Source: Fibrobacter sp.
GTDB taxonomy: Bacteria > Fibrobacterota > Fibrobacteria > Fibrobacterales > Fibrobacteraceae
DNA: 64,000 nt
Direction: 5' to 3'
NCBI GenBank assembly: GCA_017550445.1
Contig: JAFZOV010000145.1
Span: forward strand, 1 to 64,000
Position numbers and translations under genes: made by a program. Under the pieces are notes generated by a model that made no database searches, was not told where the DNA came from, and was given only the letters and a program-made list of their open reading frames with translations. Positions 50,663-59,996 of the stretch are shown in pieces; within the stretch, counting starts at the first letter, position 1, and each line of letters begins with the position of its first letter.

Positions 50663-51793
50663 TCAAGAGCGCTTGTCTTCGTACATTTTCTGATCAGCTT
50701 CGGCAACACTCTTTTTGAAACTGGAAAGCTTGCCATTCCAGAAAGCGTAACCAATACTCACTTCCAGCGCATAGCTTGGCAGGGTGTAGTGGCTAGAAAG
50801 TTCTTCTTTCAGGCAATCCTTGATGACCCTGATAGCAAGTCCCGGCAATTCCGTCGGCACGACAATCAAGAACTCGTCGCCCCCATAACGGCACAGAAAT
50901 GTCGATTTTCCTAGGCGTCCACAGGCGCTCTTGAGTGCCTTGGAAACAAGCACTAGGGCCCGGTCGCCTTCTACATGTCCGTAGGTGTCGTTAATCTGCT
51001 TAAACTTGTCCACGTCCACCATAATCACATAATGGTCTATAGCATCATGGGACAGCTGCAAGTATCGCTGCAACTGGTTTCGGTTGTTAAGCGACGTCAG
51101 GGGATCGGTAGAAATCAGCTGATTCTGCGAATTCAGGTAGACGAACAGAATAATCATCGTACACCAGAAGCAGAAAATCGGCGTCGTAAGCGAAAGTAAA
51201 ATCTGCGCGGCACCAGCCACAATACAGCCCGGAGTGTAGGTTGCCACAATCAGATAAGTCCTCAGGCTCAACGGGCTATGAGGCTTAAGCACACGACCAA
51301 AACAACGGACCGTCACCGTCATAATATAGACAAAGGGCAAGAATACCAGCAAGAAATAATAAAGATCCCGCGGTTCCAAATTCTGGTCAAGCCAAAAATC
51401 TGGTATAAGGATGAACGATACGAGCATCAATACGGATTCCACATAAATCGGGATCCTGAGTTTCGTCCGAAGACTTTGAATTTGCAAGCGGGTCATCTCC
51501 GGCCGCGTGCTTATTTCTGCGTAGGCAAAGCAACAGTAAAATACAATAGCAAGAATAACCGCATTTAGGTAATTTGTCGCCAAAACGGTAAAGGTCGTTT
51601 TCGGGATTACGCCATTATTTACCAAAGCCCATGCTGTATCGCTAGCAAAATAGACCATATGCCACACGACCAGCCGGTAAAACAGATTGAATTTAAACTG
51701 AGGCGTCGGAAGCTTTTTGATGCTATACAAAAGGAGCGACAGGATACAAGCACACCCCAAACTCGCTTGCGCATAAAAGACAAAATCACTCAT
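50663..51793 (-). CDS. Membrane diguanylate cyclase (GGDEF)
   Basis: 376 residues. About seven hydrophobic segments (1-225) act as a membrane sensor, followed by a GGDEF domain: DPLTSLNNRNQLQRYL, VMVDVDKFKQINDTYGHVEG and CRYGGDEFLIVVP (intact active site, near residue 310). Likely makes cyclic di-GMP from GTP. No EAL domain. AGGTG lies 8 nt before the ATG. It is divergent from the Nudix gene, with 64 bp between the starts. Confidence 0.92.
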   Translation of the reverse strand: MSDFVFYAQASLGCACILSLLLYSIKKLPTPQFKFNLFYRLVVWHMVYFASDTAWALVNNGVIPKTTFTVLATNYLNAVILAIVFYCCFAYAEISTRPEMTRLQIQSLRTKLRIPIYVESVLMLVSFILIPDFWLDQNLEPRDLYYFLLVFLPFVYIMTVTVRCFGRVLKPHSPLSLRTYLIVATYTPGCIVAGAAQILLSLTTPIFCFWCTMIILFVYLNSQNQLISTDPLTSLNNRNQLQRYLQLSHDAIDHYVIMVDVDKFKQINDTYGHVEGDRALVLVSKALKSACGRLGKSTFLCRYGGDEFLIVVPTELPGLAIRVIKDCLKEELSSHYTLPSYALEVSIGYAFWNGKLSSFKKSVAEADQKMYEDKRS

Positions 51794-51857
51794 ATTCTTA
51801 CACCTACCGCACTAATAATAGTAAAAATCTTACATTTCAATTACTAAATTGTCAAAT

Positions 51858-52424
51858 ATGAAACCCTGGAAGCTCTTGAATTCGGAATATCTGGTTGACG
51901 CACCTTGGCTGAAAGTCGCAAAAGAAACCTGTGAACTGCCTAACGGTAAGGTGATTGACGATTTTTATACGCTGTGGCAACCGGACTGGGTGCTGATTCT
52001 AGCCCGCACCACCGAAGGCAAATGGGTGATGACAGAACAGTACCGCCACGGCACCGGAAAGATTGCGCTTGAATTCCCCGCCGGAATTATTGACAAGGGC
52101 GAAACACCGGAACAAGCAGCAATCCGAGAGCTACAGGAAGAATGCGGATATAAAATTAATTCGGAATTCGGAGTTCGGAATTCGGAACAATATATAGGAT
52201 GTTTCCCGGTGAACCCGGACAGGCACCGCGGCAAGTTCCATGTAGTGTTCATCGACGGCGTTGTAAAGGGCGGCGACACGCACTTCGACAGCACCGAAGA
52301 TATCGAAAGTCTGTTGCTGAGCGACGAAGAACTGCAGAAAAAAATGGCGGATGGTTCATTCAACCACCCGCTACAAATCGCCGGATATTTCAAGTGGCGG
52401 CTTACTTGTGAACGTAAGCAATAA
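51858..52424 (+). CDS. Nudix hydrolase (ADP-ribose pyrophosphatase-like) with heptamer-repeat insertion
   Basis: 188 residues. The Nudix box GIIDKGETPEQAAIRELQEE, CGY is complete (GX5EX7REUXEEXGU), and the downstream NPDRHRGKFHVVF resembles ADP-ribose or related nucleoside-diphosphate hydrolases. Directly after the box the protein reads KINSEFGVRNSEQYIG; NSEFGVRNSEQ is encoded by the AATTCGG array at 52158-52185, which lengthens a surface loop by several residues compared with a typical member. No Shine-Dalgarno; TAAATTGTC lies 13 nt before the ATG at 51858. The 3' end overlaps the convergent gene by 23 nt. Confidence 0.9.
   Translation: MKPWKLLNSEYLVDAPWLKVAKETCELPNGKVIDDFYTLWQPDWVLILARTTEGKWVMTEQYRHGTGKIALEFPAGIIDKGETPEQAAIRELQEECGYKINSEFGVRNSEQYIGCFPVNPDRHRGKFHVVFIDGVVKGGDTHFDSTEDIESLLLSDEELQKKMADGSFNHPLQIAGYFKWRLTCERKQ
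52158..52185 (+). repeat. AATTCGG heptamer array inside the Nudix gene
   Basis: Four units: AATTCGG, AATTCGG, AGTTCGG, AATTCGG (28 bp). Gain or loss of one 7-bp unit would shift the reading frame. The same array type lies at 33764-33791. Confidence 0.85.
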
Positions 52425-52953
52425 AGAACGTCACGCCCACCATGGACAAGTCCTTTTCGCTTTCTTTCAATTCGTTCGAAGAAGAGAACAACCTCATGCC
52501 AATCATGGCGCCATGACCACGGACTCCGGTATCGTAGGCCGCAGTAAACTCAATTGCAGCGCCAGTTCCATCATACATATCTAAGCCACGAATGTCGGTG
52601 TCATTAGCAGTCCAAGAAAGACCGATTGAACCGGACAAATGAAAATGATCTACAGGGTAGAAAATGAAGCTCGGGCCCAAAAGATACGAGTTAAACTGAA
52701 CATATGCGTCAGAATCGTAGTATCGGTGTCCCAAACCGGTTAATTCGCCAGCAATCCAAAATCGTTCTGAAACTTGCCCACCAACGCGGACACCAAAAGT
52801 CATAGCCAATTCATCACAATCTTTACAAATCATTTTATCTACGGATTGATCATCAACCTCTGTACTTGAAGCACCAATGCCTAACCCTGCATCAACATAA
52901 ATGGCGAAAGAAGGGATTGCAAGGAATATTAACAAAAGGGCTATTTTTTTCAT
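52402..52953 (-). CDS. Outer-membrane beta-barrel-like protein
   Basis: 183 residues: a signal peptide (MKKIALLLIFLAIPSFA) then about eight amphipathic strands (ELAMTFGVRVGGQ, FNSYLLGPSFIFYPV, HLSGSIGLSWTAND, MVGVTFFIAYVHK). Small OmpA/OmpX-like barrels look like this. Two Cys (ICKDC) may form a disulfide. No named family recognised. GGAGAT lies 4 nt before the ATG. The 3' end overlaps the Nudix gene by 23 nt. Confidence 0.72.
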   Translation of the reverse strand: MKKIALLLIFLAIPSFAIYVDAGLGIGASSTEVDDQSVDKMICKDCDELAMTFGVRVGGQVSERFWIAGELTGLGHRYYDSDAYVQFNSYLLGPSFIFYPVDHFHLSGSIGLSWTANDTDIRGLDMYDGTGAAIEFTAAYDTGVRGHGAMIGMRLFSSSNELKESEKDLSMVGVTFFIAYVHK

Positions 52954-52978
52954 TTTATCTCCTGTCTTAATTAAAGCC

Positions 52979-53791
52979 TTAAATCATTTTAAAGCCGTTC
53001 GCGCACAAATGTAGAAAATTTCTATGTAAATCCTTGTCGCCGTACTTGTCTTCGGCACCGGGGGCTAATTCTTCGGCTGTGTAGCCACTAGCAATGCACT
53101 GTAGCAACACGCTGCGAGTAGACTCGTCGTAGCTAAAATGAATGCGGAACGTGCGGTATGCAAGCACGCCCGTATGTGAAATTTCGTCGATGGTCAAGCG
53201 GCGGCGGGAACTGTCAAAAACATCTTTCGAGAAGTTTCCGCGAGAAAGCTGCACCTGTGCAAAGCTGAGCAAGTCAAAGGCGCTATGGTCAGCAATCCAG
53301 CGGTTCTGCGCCGCAAATTCGTCGGACATTTCGATGTTCCACAAGTCGCCCACCTGTTCTTCTACCCAGCCCGCCTTGGCATCGGGGAAAGCGTCCGCCA
53401 TCGGAATGTAGGGCTTAATGTCAAGCACCGGCGTTTCGTTCAGCAAGTCCGCTTCGTCAACATACAACGTAAGGCCTTCAATTTTCAACAGACGCACACA
53501 CGAAAGGCCAATAGGATTCGGGCGATAAGGACTGCGGCTAGCAAAAGTACCCACGCGATCTTTCCCTTTAGGCGGCACCGGCGGGCGCGTCGTCGGACGC
53601 CACCCCTCGTTTTCGTGAAACCGGAAAATCACCCAGATGCGTTCAAAGCCATCCAAATCTCGGAGCGCCGTTTCGAAATTCATCCCTGAATTCAGCACAA
53701 TCCGGCCCGGATGTCCCGCAAACAGGCGCCCCTGTCTGGGAGCGTCGTACTTGTAGATGGCATCACCGAAAAATGTACCGATAGGATTCAT
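52979..53791 (-). CDS. trmO: tRNA m6t6A37 methyltransferase TrmO (TsaA)
   Basis: 270 residues. PIGTFFGDAIYKYDAPRQG and DLDGFERIWVIFRFHEN open the TsaA-like beta barrel; VGTFASRSPYRPNPIGLSCV is the signature block, and VLDIKPYIPMADAFPDA ends the core. It methylates the N6 of threonylcarbamoyladenosine 37 in tRNA-Thr. The extra C-terminal domain (about 180-270) is as in the longer E. coli-type enzyme. The Shine-Dalgarno is poor; AAAATTTG lies 14 nt before the ATG. Confidence 0.93.
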   Translation of the reverse strand: MNPIGTFFGDAIYKYDAPRQGRLFAGHPGRIVLNSGMNFETALRDLDGFERIWVIFRFHENEGWRPTTRPPVPPKGKDRVGTFASRSPYRPNPIGLSCVRLLKIEGLTLYVDEADLLNETPVLDIKPYIPMADAFPDAKAGWVEEQVGDLWNIEMSDEFAAQNRWIADHSAFDLLSFAQVQLSRGNFSKDVFDSSRRRLTIDEISHTGVLAYRTFRIHFSYDESTRSVLLQCIASGYTAEELAPGAEDKYGDKDLHRNFLHLCANGFKMI

Positions 53792-53794
53792 TTG

Positions 53795-55135
53795 TTACAA
53801 ATTTTCTTCCGTTATTCTTCCGTAACGGATGTAATCCACTTTTCCGATAAAGAACCATTTGTTGTGGGTATCTTGGTACATAGAATCGAAACCTATTCCT
53901 AGACCGTACGCCAAATCGGAAGTATCATCATTGTACGACAAAGCCTGAGTCAAACTTCCATCCAGAGAAACATTCATCGAATAAAAAATGCTACCGATTT
54001 CAGGCTTTTTCGGGAATATTTTAACTCGAACGACATGCCATTCATTCACGGAAACTTTACCAATAACCACCGACTTCCAACTATAGCTTTGATCGGCGTC
54101 GCGATAATAGAACGTAACTCCGTTATTTTCTAGACGAAGCACCCAACCATCCGTACTACCACCGGGAGGCTCGCTTGCAATAATATTTCCGACATCGTCT
54201 TCCAAAATCGGCATAAAGCGCGCTTCAATGACAAAGCCTCTGGTCTTAAACGTATCTGTAAGCGGAACAAGCAACCCGTTGGTTCCGTCAAAAACAACGC
54301 TTCCACATTCTGCGGATACCGGAGAAGTTCTGTCGTCGGCATAAGCCGTATTCTCGCCAAGATAATCACGCCCCAAATCATTCGGGTCATTAAATTCATA
54401 GGCAACATCATAGCCCGTCAAGTCATCGGCAACTGTATTTTCGGGGCATTTAAGTCCAGCGGCGTTTGCAGCAACAACCTTTTCTTTTTTGAAAGTAGTC
54501 TTTCCATACCAACTTTCTTCTCCATCAGACAAAGTCTCGGAACTCGAAAAATTGTCCGTACTCGAAGAGCTTTTAACCTGTTCCGACGAAGAGCTCACTG
54601 TCTTAGAGGAACTGGACGGATTTACGTTTCTTGAAGACGAGGAGCGTTTTTCTGAGCTGGAATATTTTTCGTCACTGGAAGAAGAACGTTCAGCACTAGA
54701 CGAGGAATAATCTTCAAGAGGCGAATCAATTTCACACATCGTAGAAAACAGTATCAGCACATCGCGATATTCACTCGTTGTCATTCTTTTTTGCCCAATG
54801 GCAGCAATCGTATTGCCATTGCAAGCGACATTGCCATAGTCGGGATCATTCTGATACGACTCACAGGCCATTTTGGCGGCTACCGATTCATCGAACTCAA
54901 CCTTTTCCACAAGCCTTTCATCTTCGTACTTGATAGTTGTCTTGCTGAAATAGCCATTTTGAACAGATTCAATAATAAAGGGTTCCATCGAAACAACCTT
55001 ACAGTAGTCCTGCGTTCTTTTCGAATCCGGGTCCAGCCCTCCTTTCGAATCCGGGCTTGACGAATTGTCACTACAAGCAACCAAACCCACAGAGAATGCG
55101 GCAAGCATTCCAGCAAAGGCTATCCATTTTTTCAT
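53795..55135 (-). CDS. Lipoprotein with Ser-rich linker and LamG-type domain
   Basis: 446 residues from the ATG at 55135 (GAGG 7 nt upstream; an in-frame ATG at 55147 is less suitable). Lipoprotein signal MKKWIAFAGMLAAFSVGLVA then Cys (lipobox LVAC). Residues 30-140 form an unknown domain with paired Cys; about 145-210 is a Ser/Glu linker; 230-446 looks like a concanavalin/LamG fold (VVFDGTNGLLVPLTDTFKTR, FVIEARFMPILEDD, NEWHVVRVKIFPKK), which often binds carbohydrates. It fits the surface-display style of this genome. 3 bp separate it from trmO downstream. Confidence 0.82.
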   Translation of the reverse strand: MKKWIAFAGMLAAFSVGLVACSDNSSSPDSKGGLDPDSKRTQDYCKVVSMEPFIIESVQNGYFSKTTIKYEDERLVEKVEFDESVAAKMACESYQNDPDYGNVACNGNTIAAIGQKRMTTSEYRDVLILFSTMCEIDSPLEDYSSSSAERSSSSDEKYSSSEKRSSSSRNVNPSSSSKTVSSSSEQVKSSSSTDNFSSSETLSDGEESWYGKTTFKKEKVVAANAAGLKCPENTVADDLTGYDVAYEFNDPNDLGRDYLGENTAYADDRTSPVSAECGSVVFDGTNGLLVPLTDTFKTRGFVIEARFMPILEDDVGNIIASEPPGGSTDGWVLRLENNGVTFYYRDADQSYSWKSVVIGKVSVNEWHVVRVKIFPKKPEIGSIFYSMNVSLDGSLTQALSYNDDTSDLAYGLGIGFDSMYQDTHNKWFFIGKVDYIRYGRITEENL

Positions 55136-55198
55136 ATTGAGCCTCATTTACGTCATCAATTTACTTTTAAAATTTAATAATTTCTATCTTTGCACCCG

Positions 55199-56266
<1,068 letters not shown>

Positions 56267-56271
56267 TGGAG

Positions 56272-56292
56272 ATGCCCGGTTAAACCGGGCAT
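56272..56292. repeat. Hairpin repeat between prfA and prmC
   Basis: ATGCCCGGT, loop TAA, ACCGGGCAT, then GAC: a perfect 9-bp stem. It has the form of the common CCCGG...CCGGGCATGAC small repeat. No T tract. Confidence 0.75.
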
Positions 56293-56301
56293 GACAAGAA
56301 A

Positions 56302-57210
56302 ATGCCGCAGATGACTGTACTTGAAATTTTGAATCGCACTAAGACCTTCTTCGAAAAGAAGGGGGTTCCTGACGCGCGATTAGACGCCGAGTACATCATC
56401 AGTCACGGGCTCAAGATGAAGAGCCGCATGGACATTTACCTGAACTTTGAAAAGCCGCTGACCGAAGCCGAACTGGACACGCTCCGCCCGCTGGTAGCAC
56501 GCCGCGCAAACCGCGAACCACTGCAGCACATTATCGGCGACACGAGTTTCCGCGGATTCATCATCAAGTGCGACACGCGGGCGCTGGTCCCGCGCCCCGA
56601 AACGGAAGCGCTGGTGGACATGGCGAAGGATCGGCTGAAGGGTATCGAGCACCCGTTCATCGTAGAGGTGGGCACGGGAACAGCCGCGATTTCTATCGCC
56701 TGCGCGAAAGAAATCGCCGGTGCGAAAGTGCTCGCGACGGACATTTCTGAAGACGCACTTTCGCTCGCCCGCGAAAACGCCGACGCCAACGGCCTCGGCG
56801 AAGGTGCCGAAGGCGCGAATCTGACTTTTGCTCAAGGCGACTTGCTGGACGCCGTTACCACCGACACAATTGCGAAGGCCGCAGGTAACGCCGGCCAGAA
56901 AATCGACTGCCTGATTGCAAACCTTCCCTATATTCCCGATGGCGAAAAAGGGAAGCTCCAGCCCGAAGTAGATAAATTCGACCCGGCGCTAGCCCTCTAC
57001 GGCGGCCCCGACGGTCTTGAACTCGTCCGCAAGATGCTCCAGCAGACCGAAGGCAAGCTAAGCGCAGGCGCCCCGATTCTCCTTGAAATCGGGTCGGAAC
57101 AGGCCGAAGTGTTGAAGAACGAAGCCGCCAACTATCCGTGGCTTGAATTCGCAGGAATCCACAAGGATTACTGCGGAAATGTTCGATTCGTGAGCTATAA
57201 AGTCAAGTAA
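56302..57210 (+). CDS. prmC: Release factor glutamine methyltransferase PrmC
   Basis: 302 residues. The N-terminal helical domain precedes LVPRPETEALVDMAKDRL and the SAM motif IVEVGTGTAAISIACAKE. The active-site tetrapeptide is NLPY (IANLPYIPDG), a variant of the usual NPPY. It methylates the Gln of the GGQ loop in release factors; prfA lies directly upstream. The ATG at 56302 is 10 nt after the hairpin repeat; no clear Shine-Dalgarno. Confidence 0.95.
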   Translation: MPQMTVLEILNRTKTFFEKKGVPDARLDAEYIISHGLKMKSRMDIYLNFEKPLTEAELDTLRPLVARRANREPLQHIIGDTSFRGFIIKCDTRALVPRPETEALVDMAKDRLKGIEHPFIVEVGTGTAAISIACAKEIAGAKVLATDISEDALSLARENADANGLGEGAEGANLTFAQGDLLDAVTTDTIAKAAGNAGQKIDCLIANLPYIPDGEKGKLQPEVDKFDPALALYGGPDGLELVRKMLQQTEGKLSAGAPILLEIGSEQAEVLKNEAANYPWLEFAGIHKDYCGNVRFVSYKVK

Positions 57211-57438
57211 CTACACGCCTACGGTGCAGCCGAGGGCGGAGAGCACGTAGGTTTCACTTTCGCCCATGCGATAAAACGGCAAAAGTGTTTCGTCATCTAC
57301 AATAGAATCGTCAAAACCGTTCAGCTGAAGTTGCTCGTCAATACGGCGTTTGAAGGATAAAAAGCCAGAATTCCAAAGCGTTACGGGCTCACGGTCGGCT
57401 TTACAAGCTGTATTTTCAAGAACATATTCATTATACAT
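57211..57438 (-). CDS. Small protein of unknown function
   Basis: 75 residues from the ATG at 57438 (AGAGG 6 nt upstream), starting MYNEYVLENTACKADREPVT and ending LGCTVGV. Mostly acidic and soluble; no known motif. The frame is open upstream to 57468. Its stop directly abuts the prmC stop (convergent). TATATTTACC about 60 nt upstream is a possible promoter element. The good Shine-Dalgarno supports it as real. Confidence 0.65.
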   Translation of the reverse strand: MYNEYVLENTACKADREPVTLWNSGFLSFKRRIDEQLQLNGFDDSIVDDETLLPFYRMGESETYVLSALGCTVGV

Positions 57439-57552
57439 ATTTACCTCTAATTCAAGAAAAACACACAAACGTACCAGTGTTTTTCCGTGCAGGTAAATAT
57501 AGAATTAGACAGATGTCAAATTATGACATTCGTAATCTTCTTGAAATTTAGG

Positions 57553-58002
57553 CTATTCAATCACCGTTGCGGTGACCTTGGCGTGTCCGACCTTATCGAG
57601 ACCAATTTTCTTGCCCGCCGCTACACTCAAATCCAAAATGCGGTCACCCACATAAGGGCCACGGTCATTGACGCGTACCTCTACAGTCGCACCATTGTCA
57701 ACGCGTTCAACCTTGAGTACAGTGCCGAAAGGCAACGTCTTGTGGGCGCAGGTGTAATCGTTCTGGTTAAAAGTTTCGCCACTGGCAGTCTTTTTCCCGT
57801 GAAAACCAGGGCCATAATAGCTCGCCTCGCCTTCAATCTTGGTCCCTACAGCGGCTTTTTCACCAGAAGCATAATGTTTGCCGGGGAAACGCACATAACC
57901 TTTGCGAGAAGCAATCTTTGCGTTTCCGCTTGCACAGCCGGATAAAAAGGCCGCAACCAGAAAAGCTGCCGCAATCGCAATGATCCGCTTACTCAAAATC
58001 AT
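57553..58002 (-). CDS. RlpA-like lipoprotein (double-psi beta barrel)
   Basis: 149 residues. Lipoprotein signal MILSKRIIAIAAAFLVAAFL then SGC. The RlpA-like domain follows: GEASYYGPGFHGKKTASGET, then LPFGTVLKVERVDNG and VRVNDRGPYVGDRILDLS. In some bacteria RlpA is a lytic transglycosylase acting on denuded septal glycan; no SPOR domain is present here. The start lies within the 3' end of the TPR lipoprotein gene (14-nt overlap), pointing to translational coupling. Confidence 0.88.
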   Translation of the reverse strand: MILSKRIIAIAAAFLVAAFLSGCASGNAKIASRKGYVRFPGKHYASGEKAAVGTKIEGEASYYGPGFHGKKTASGETFNQNDYTCAHKTLPFGTVLKVERVDNGATVEVRVNDRGPYVGDRILDLSVAAGKKIGLDKVGHAKVTATVIE

Positions 58003-59893
58003 ACATGCTATTGTACGTATTCTCAAGAATTTCGTCTTCTTGACTCTTGATTTCGGCCTGTTTTTCTTCGGGAGCCTTGTTCAAGTTTTCATAATACTGG
58101 GCAGACAGCTTGTTCACATGTGTTTCGCTACTCTTGACGCGCTTGCGCAGACGTTCCAGATCCTGATCGGTAATGGTCAAGCGGGTATTCATCATTTTTG
58201 CAGCCTGTTTGCCCCAAGGGGTTTGCCCATACTTTTCTCGCAGCAGCTTGTAAGTCATCAAGGTGCTATCGACACGTTCCGGATTCATCTGGAAATACAT
58301 GGCCTTCATATAAAGAGCCTGAATTCCCGACTGGGTTTCGGGATATTCCTGATAAAGGCTATCGAACCGCATAAACGCCCGCGCATAGGCAGAATCAACC
58401 TGATCCATTTGATCCAAAGGCATTTCGGCAGCAACAGTCCAAAGGCTTTCGGCTTCCATATACTTTTCCTTGGCCAAATCTTCGCGAGTCTTCAAAGTCA
58501 CGCGCATGCCTAAGTTCACCTGGGCCTGTTTTGCGTATTCCGTATCCGGATACTTTTCGATGATTTCCTTGTAAATTTCTTCGGCGGCATCGGGATCATG
58601 CAAATATTCATCGTAGATAAACGCCTTGGCATAGAAAGCGCGCAACGACTTTGCGCTATCACCCGATTCAATCACGGTATTCAAGCGCGTCATGGCACTG
58701 TCCACTTCATTCAACTTGAACAGGAACAATTCGGCAATCAAGAATTCGGACTTGAAGAAATTGTCCACATTCGGAATCGAATCCTTGCGATCCTTATCGT
58801 TCTGGTTGCGCATCGCAATCAGGCGCTTCAAAGCATCACGGCGTTCACGGCTTTCTTGGCCCCACTTGCTGATGGTACGCGAAATAAAGCTGCTATCGTA
58901 ATAAACAACCGCCTTGTCGTAATCAATGGTCTTGTGCTGTTCATAATCGCCCAGACAGAAATAGCTGCGGGAAGCGTATTCCGTACGGGGGTACTCCGTA
59001 TTCACCTTTTGCAAGATGATAATGGCATCGGGGTAACGTCCGGCCAGCATGGTCAGTTCACCAATACGCACCAGGTAATCGGGCTGTTTGGACTCGTTTT
59101 CCGGATTCTTATAGAGTTCCTTATATTCGTCAGCAGCCTGCAGATATTCCTTACGGTTCGCCAGACATTCTGCAGCCTGTTCCCCAGCCGTTTGCTGTTC
59201 GCGAGGGTTCAGTTCCTTGATTTCTTTGGCAGTATAATGTTCGCGCGCCTTATCCCAGTTTTCTTTCTTAAAGTAGAGGCCGGCCAACCTGAAATGGGCC
59301 TTGCCGCGCATATAAGGGGTACCCGCCGTATCTGCCAAAACCGCTTCCAAGGAGGCTATGGCCTGGTCCGGGAATTCAGCCTGTTCATCCAAGAGCGAAA
59401 GAAGGTTCAGACCCTGGAAGTAATAAGGGTGATCTTTCGAGGCAATCACCGGTTCCAAGGCAAAACGGCTAATGTTATATTCGTGATTGCGATAAAGGCA
59501 ATAGGCACGCTGGTATTCCACCGCCTGCATAGAATCGTGGTCGGCAAAGTAACGTTCAAATTCATCGTACTTGGTAATAGCCTTGTTCCACTCATGCTTA
59601 TGGCGGAAGGATTCGCCAATCAAGAAAACCGCTTCGGCAGTCCGTTTCTTGTTCTTGGGGAAACGTTCCAGAACGCGGGAGCCCTTCTCGATAATCTTGT
59701 CGTACTTCTGGCGTTCTTCGGTACCGGGCAAGGAATTTTCACTGTCGGGAATGCTGTCGAGACGCGCCGCACGCATTTCGCCGGCCTGTTCATCCAGGCG
59801 TTCCGCATTGAACATATGGTTCAGATAGGCACAGCAAGTACACCCCTCAAAAGCGAGGGCGACAAAAGCCAATGCCAGAAAACGGAACATCAT
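57989..59893 (-). CDS. Large TPR lipoprotein
   Basis: 634 residues from the ATG at 59893. The short signal MMFRFLALAFVALAFEG ends at Cys (LAFEGC, a passable lipobox; the next residues TCC include more Cys). The rest is helical TPR-like repeats, e.g. NKAITKYDEFERYFADHDSM, DAIIILQKVNTEYPRTEYAS and AEEIYKEIIEKYPDTEYAKQ, recalling the BamD/YbgF outer-membrane assembly repeats. A periplasmic scaffold role is likely; a direct Bam role is not shown. It overlaps the RlpA-like gene. Confidence 0.8.
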   Translation of the reverse strand: MMFRFLALAFVALAFEGCTCCAYLNHMFNAERLDEQAGEMRAARLDSIPDSENSLPGTEERQKYDKIIEKGSRVLERFPKNKKRTAEAVFLIGESFRHKHEWNKAITKYDEFERYFADHDSMQAVEYQRAYCLYRNHEYNISRFALEPVIASKDHPYYFQGLNLLSLLDEQAEFPDQAIASLEAVLADTAGTPYMRGKAHFRLAGLYFKKENWDKAREHYTAKEIKELNPREQQTAGEQAAECLANRKEYLQAADEYKELYKNPENESKQPDYLVRIGELTMLAGRYPDAIIILQKVNTEYPRTEYASRSYFCLGDYEQHKTIDYDKAVVYYDSSFISRTISKWGQESRERRDALKRLIAMRNQNDKDRKDSIPNVDNFFKSEFLIAELFLFKLNEVDSAMTRLNTVIESGDSAKSLRAFYAKAFIYDEYLHDPDAAEEIYKEIIEKYPDTEYAKQAQVNLGMRVTLKTREDLAKEKYMEAESLWTVAAEMPLDQMDQVDSAYARAFMRFDSLYQEYPETQSGIQALYMKAMYFQMNPERVDSTLMTYKLLREKYGQTPWGKQAAKMMNTRLTITDQDLERLRKRVKSSETHVNKLSAQYYENLNKAPEEKQAEIKSQEDEILENTYNSMYDFE

Positions 59894-59912
59894 GGTGTAA
59901 AGATACAAAAAA

Positions 59913-59996
59913 GAGATGTGAGATGTGAAGTGTGAAATGACTAATTATACATCACACATTCCACATTACACACTACACATTCCACATTACACATTA
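59913..59996. repeat. ATGTGNN heptamer repeats, copy 4
   Basis: Units GATGTGA GATGTGA AGTGTGA AATGACT on one side. On the other, reading inwards, ACATCAC ACATTCC ACATTAC ACACTAC ACATTCC ACATTAC ACATT. An AATTA lies between them. The right arm is longer than the left. It fills the gap between the two TPR genes. Confidence 0.75.
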
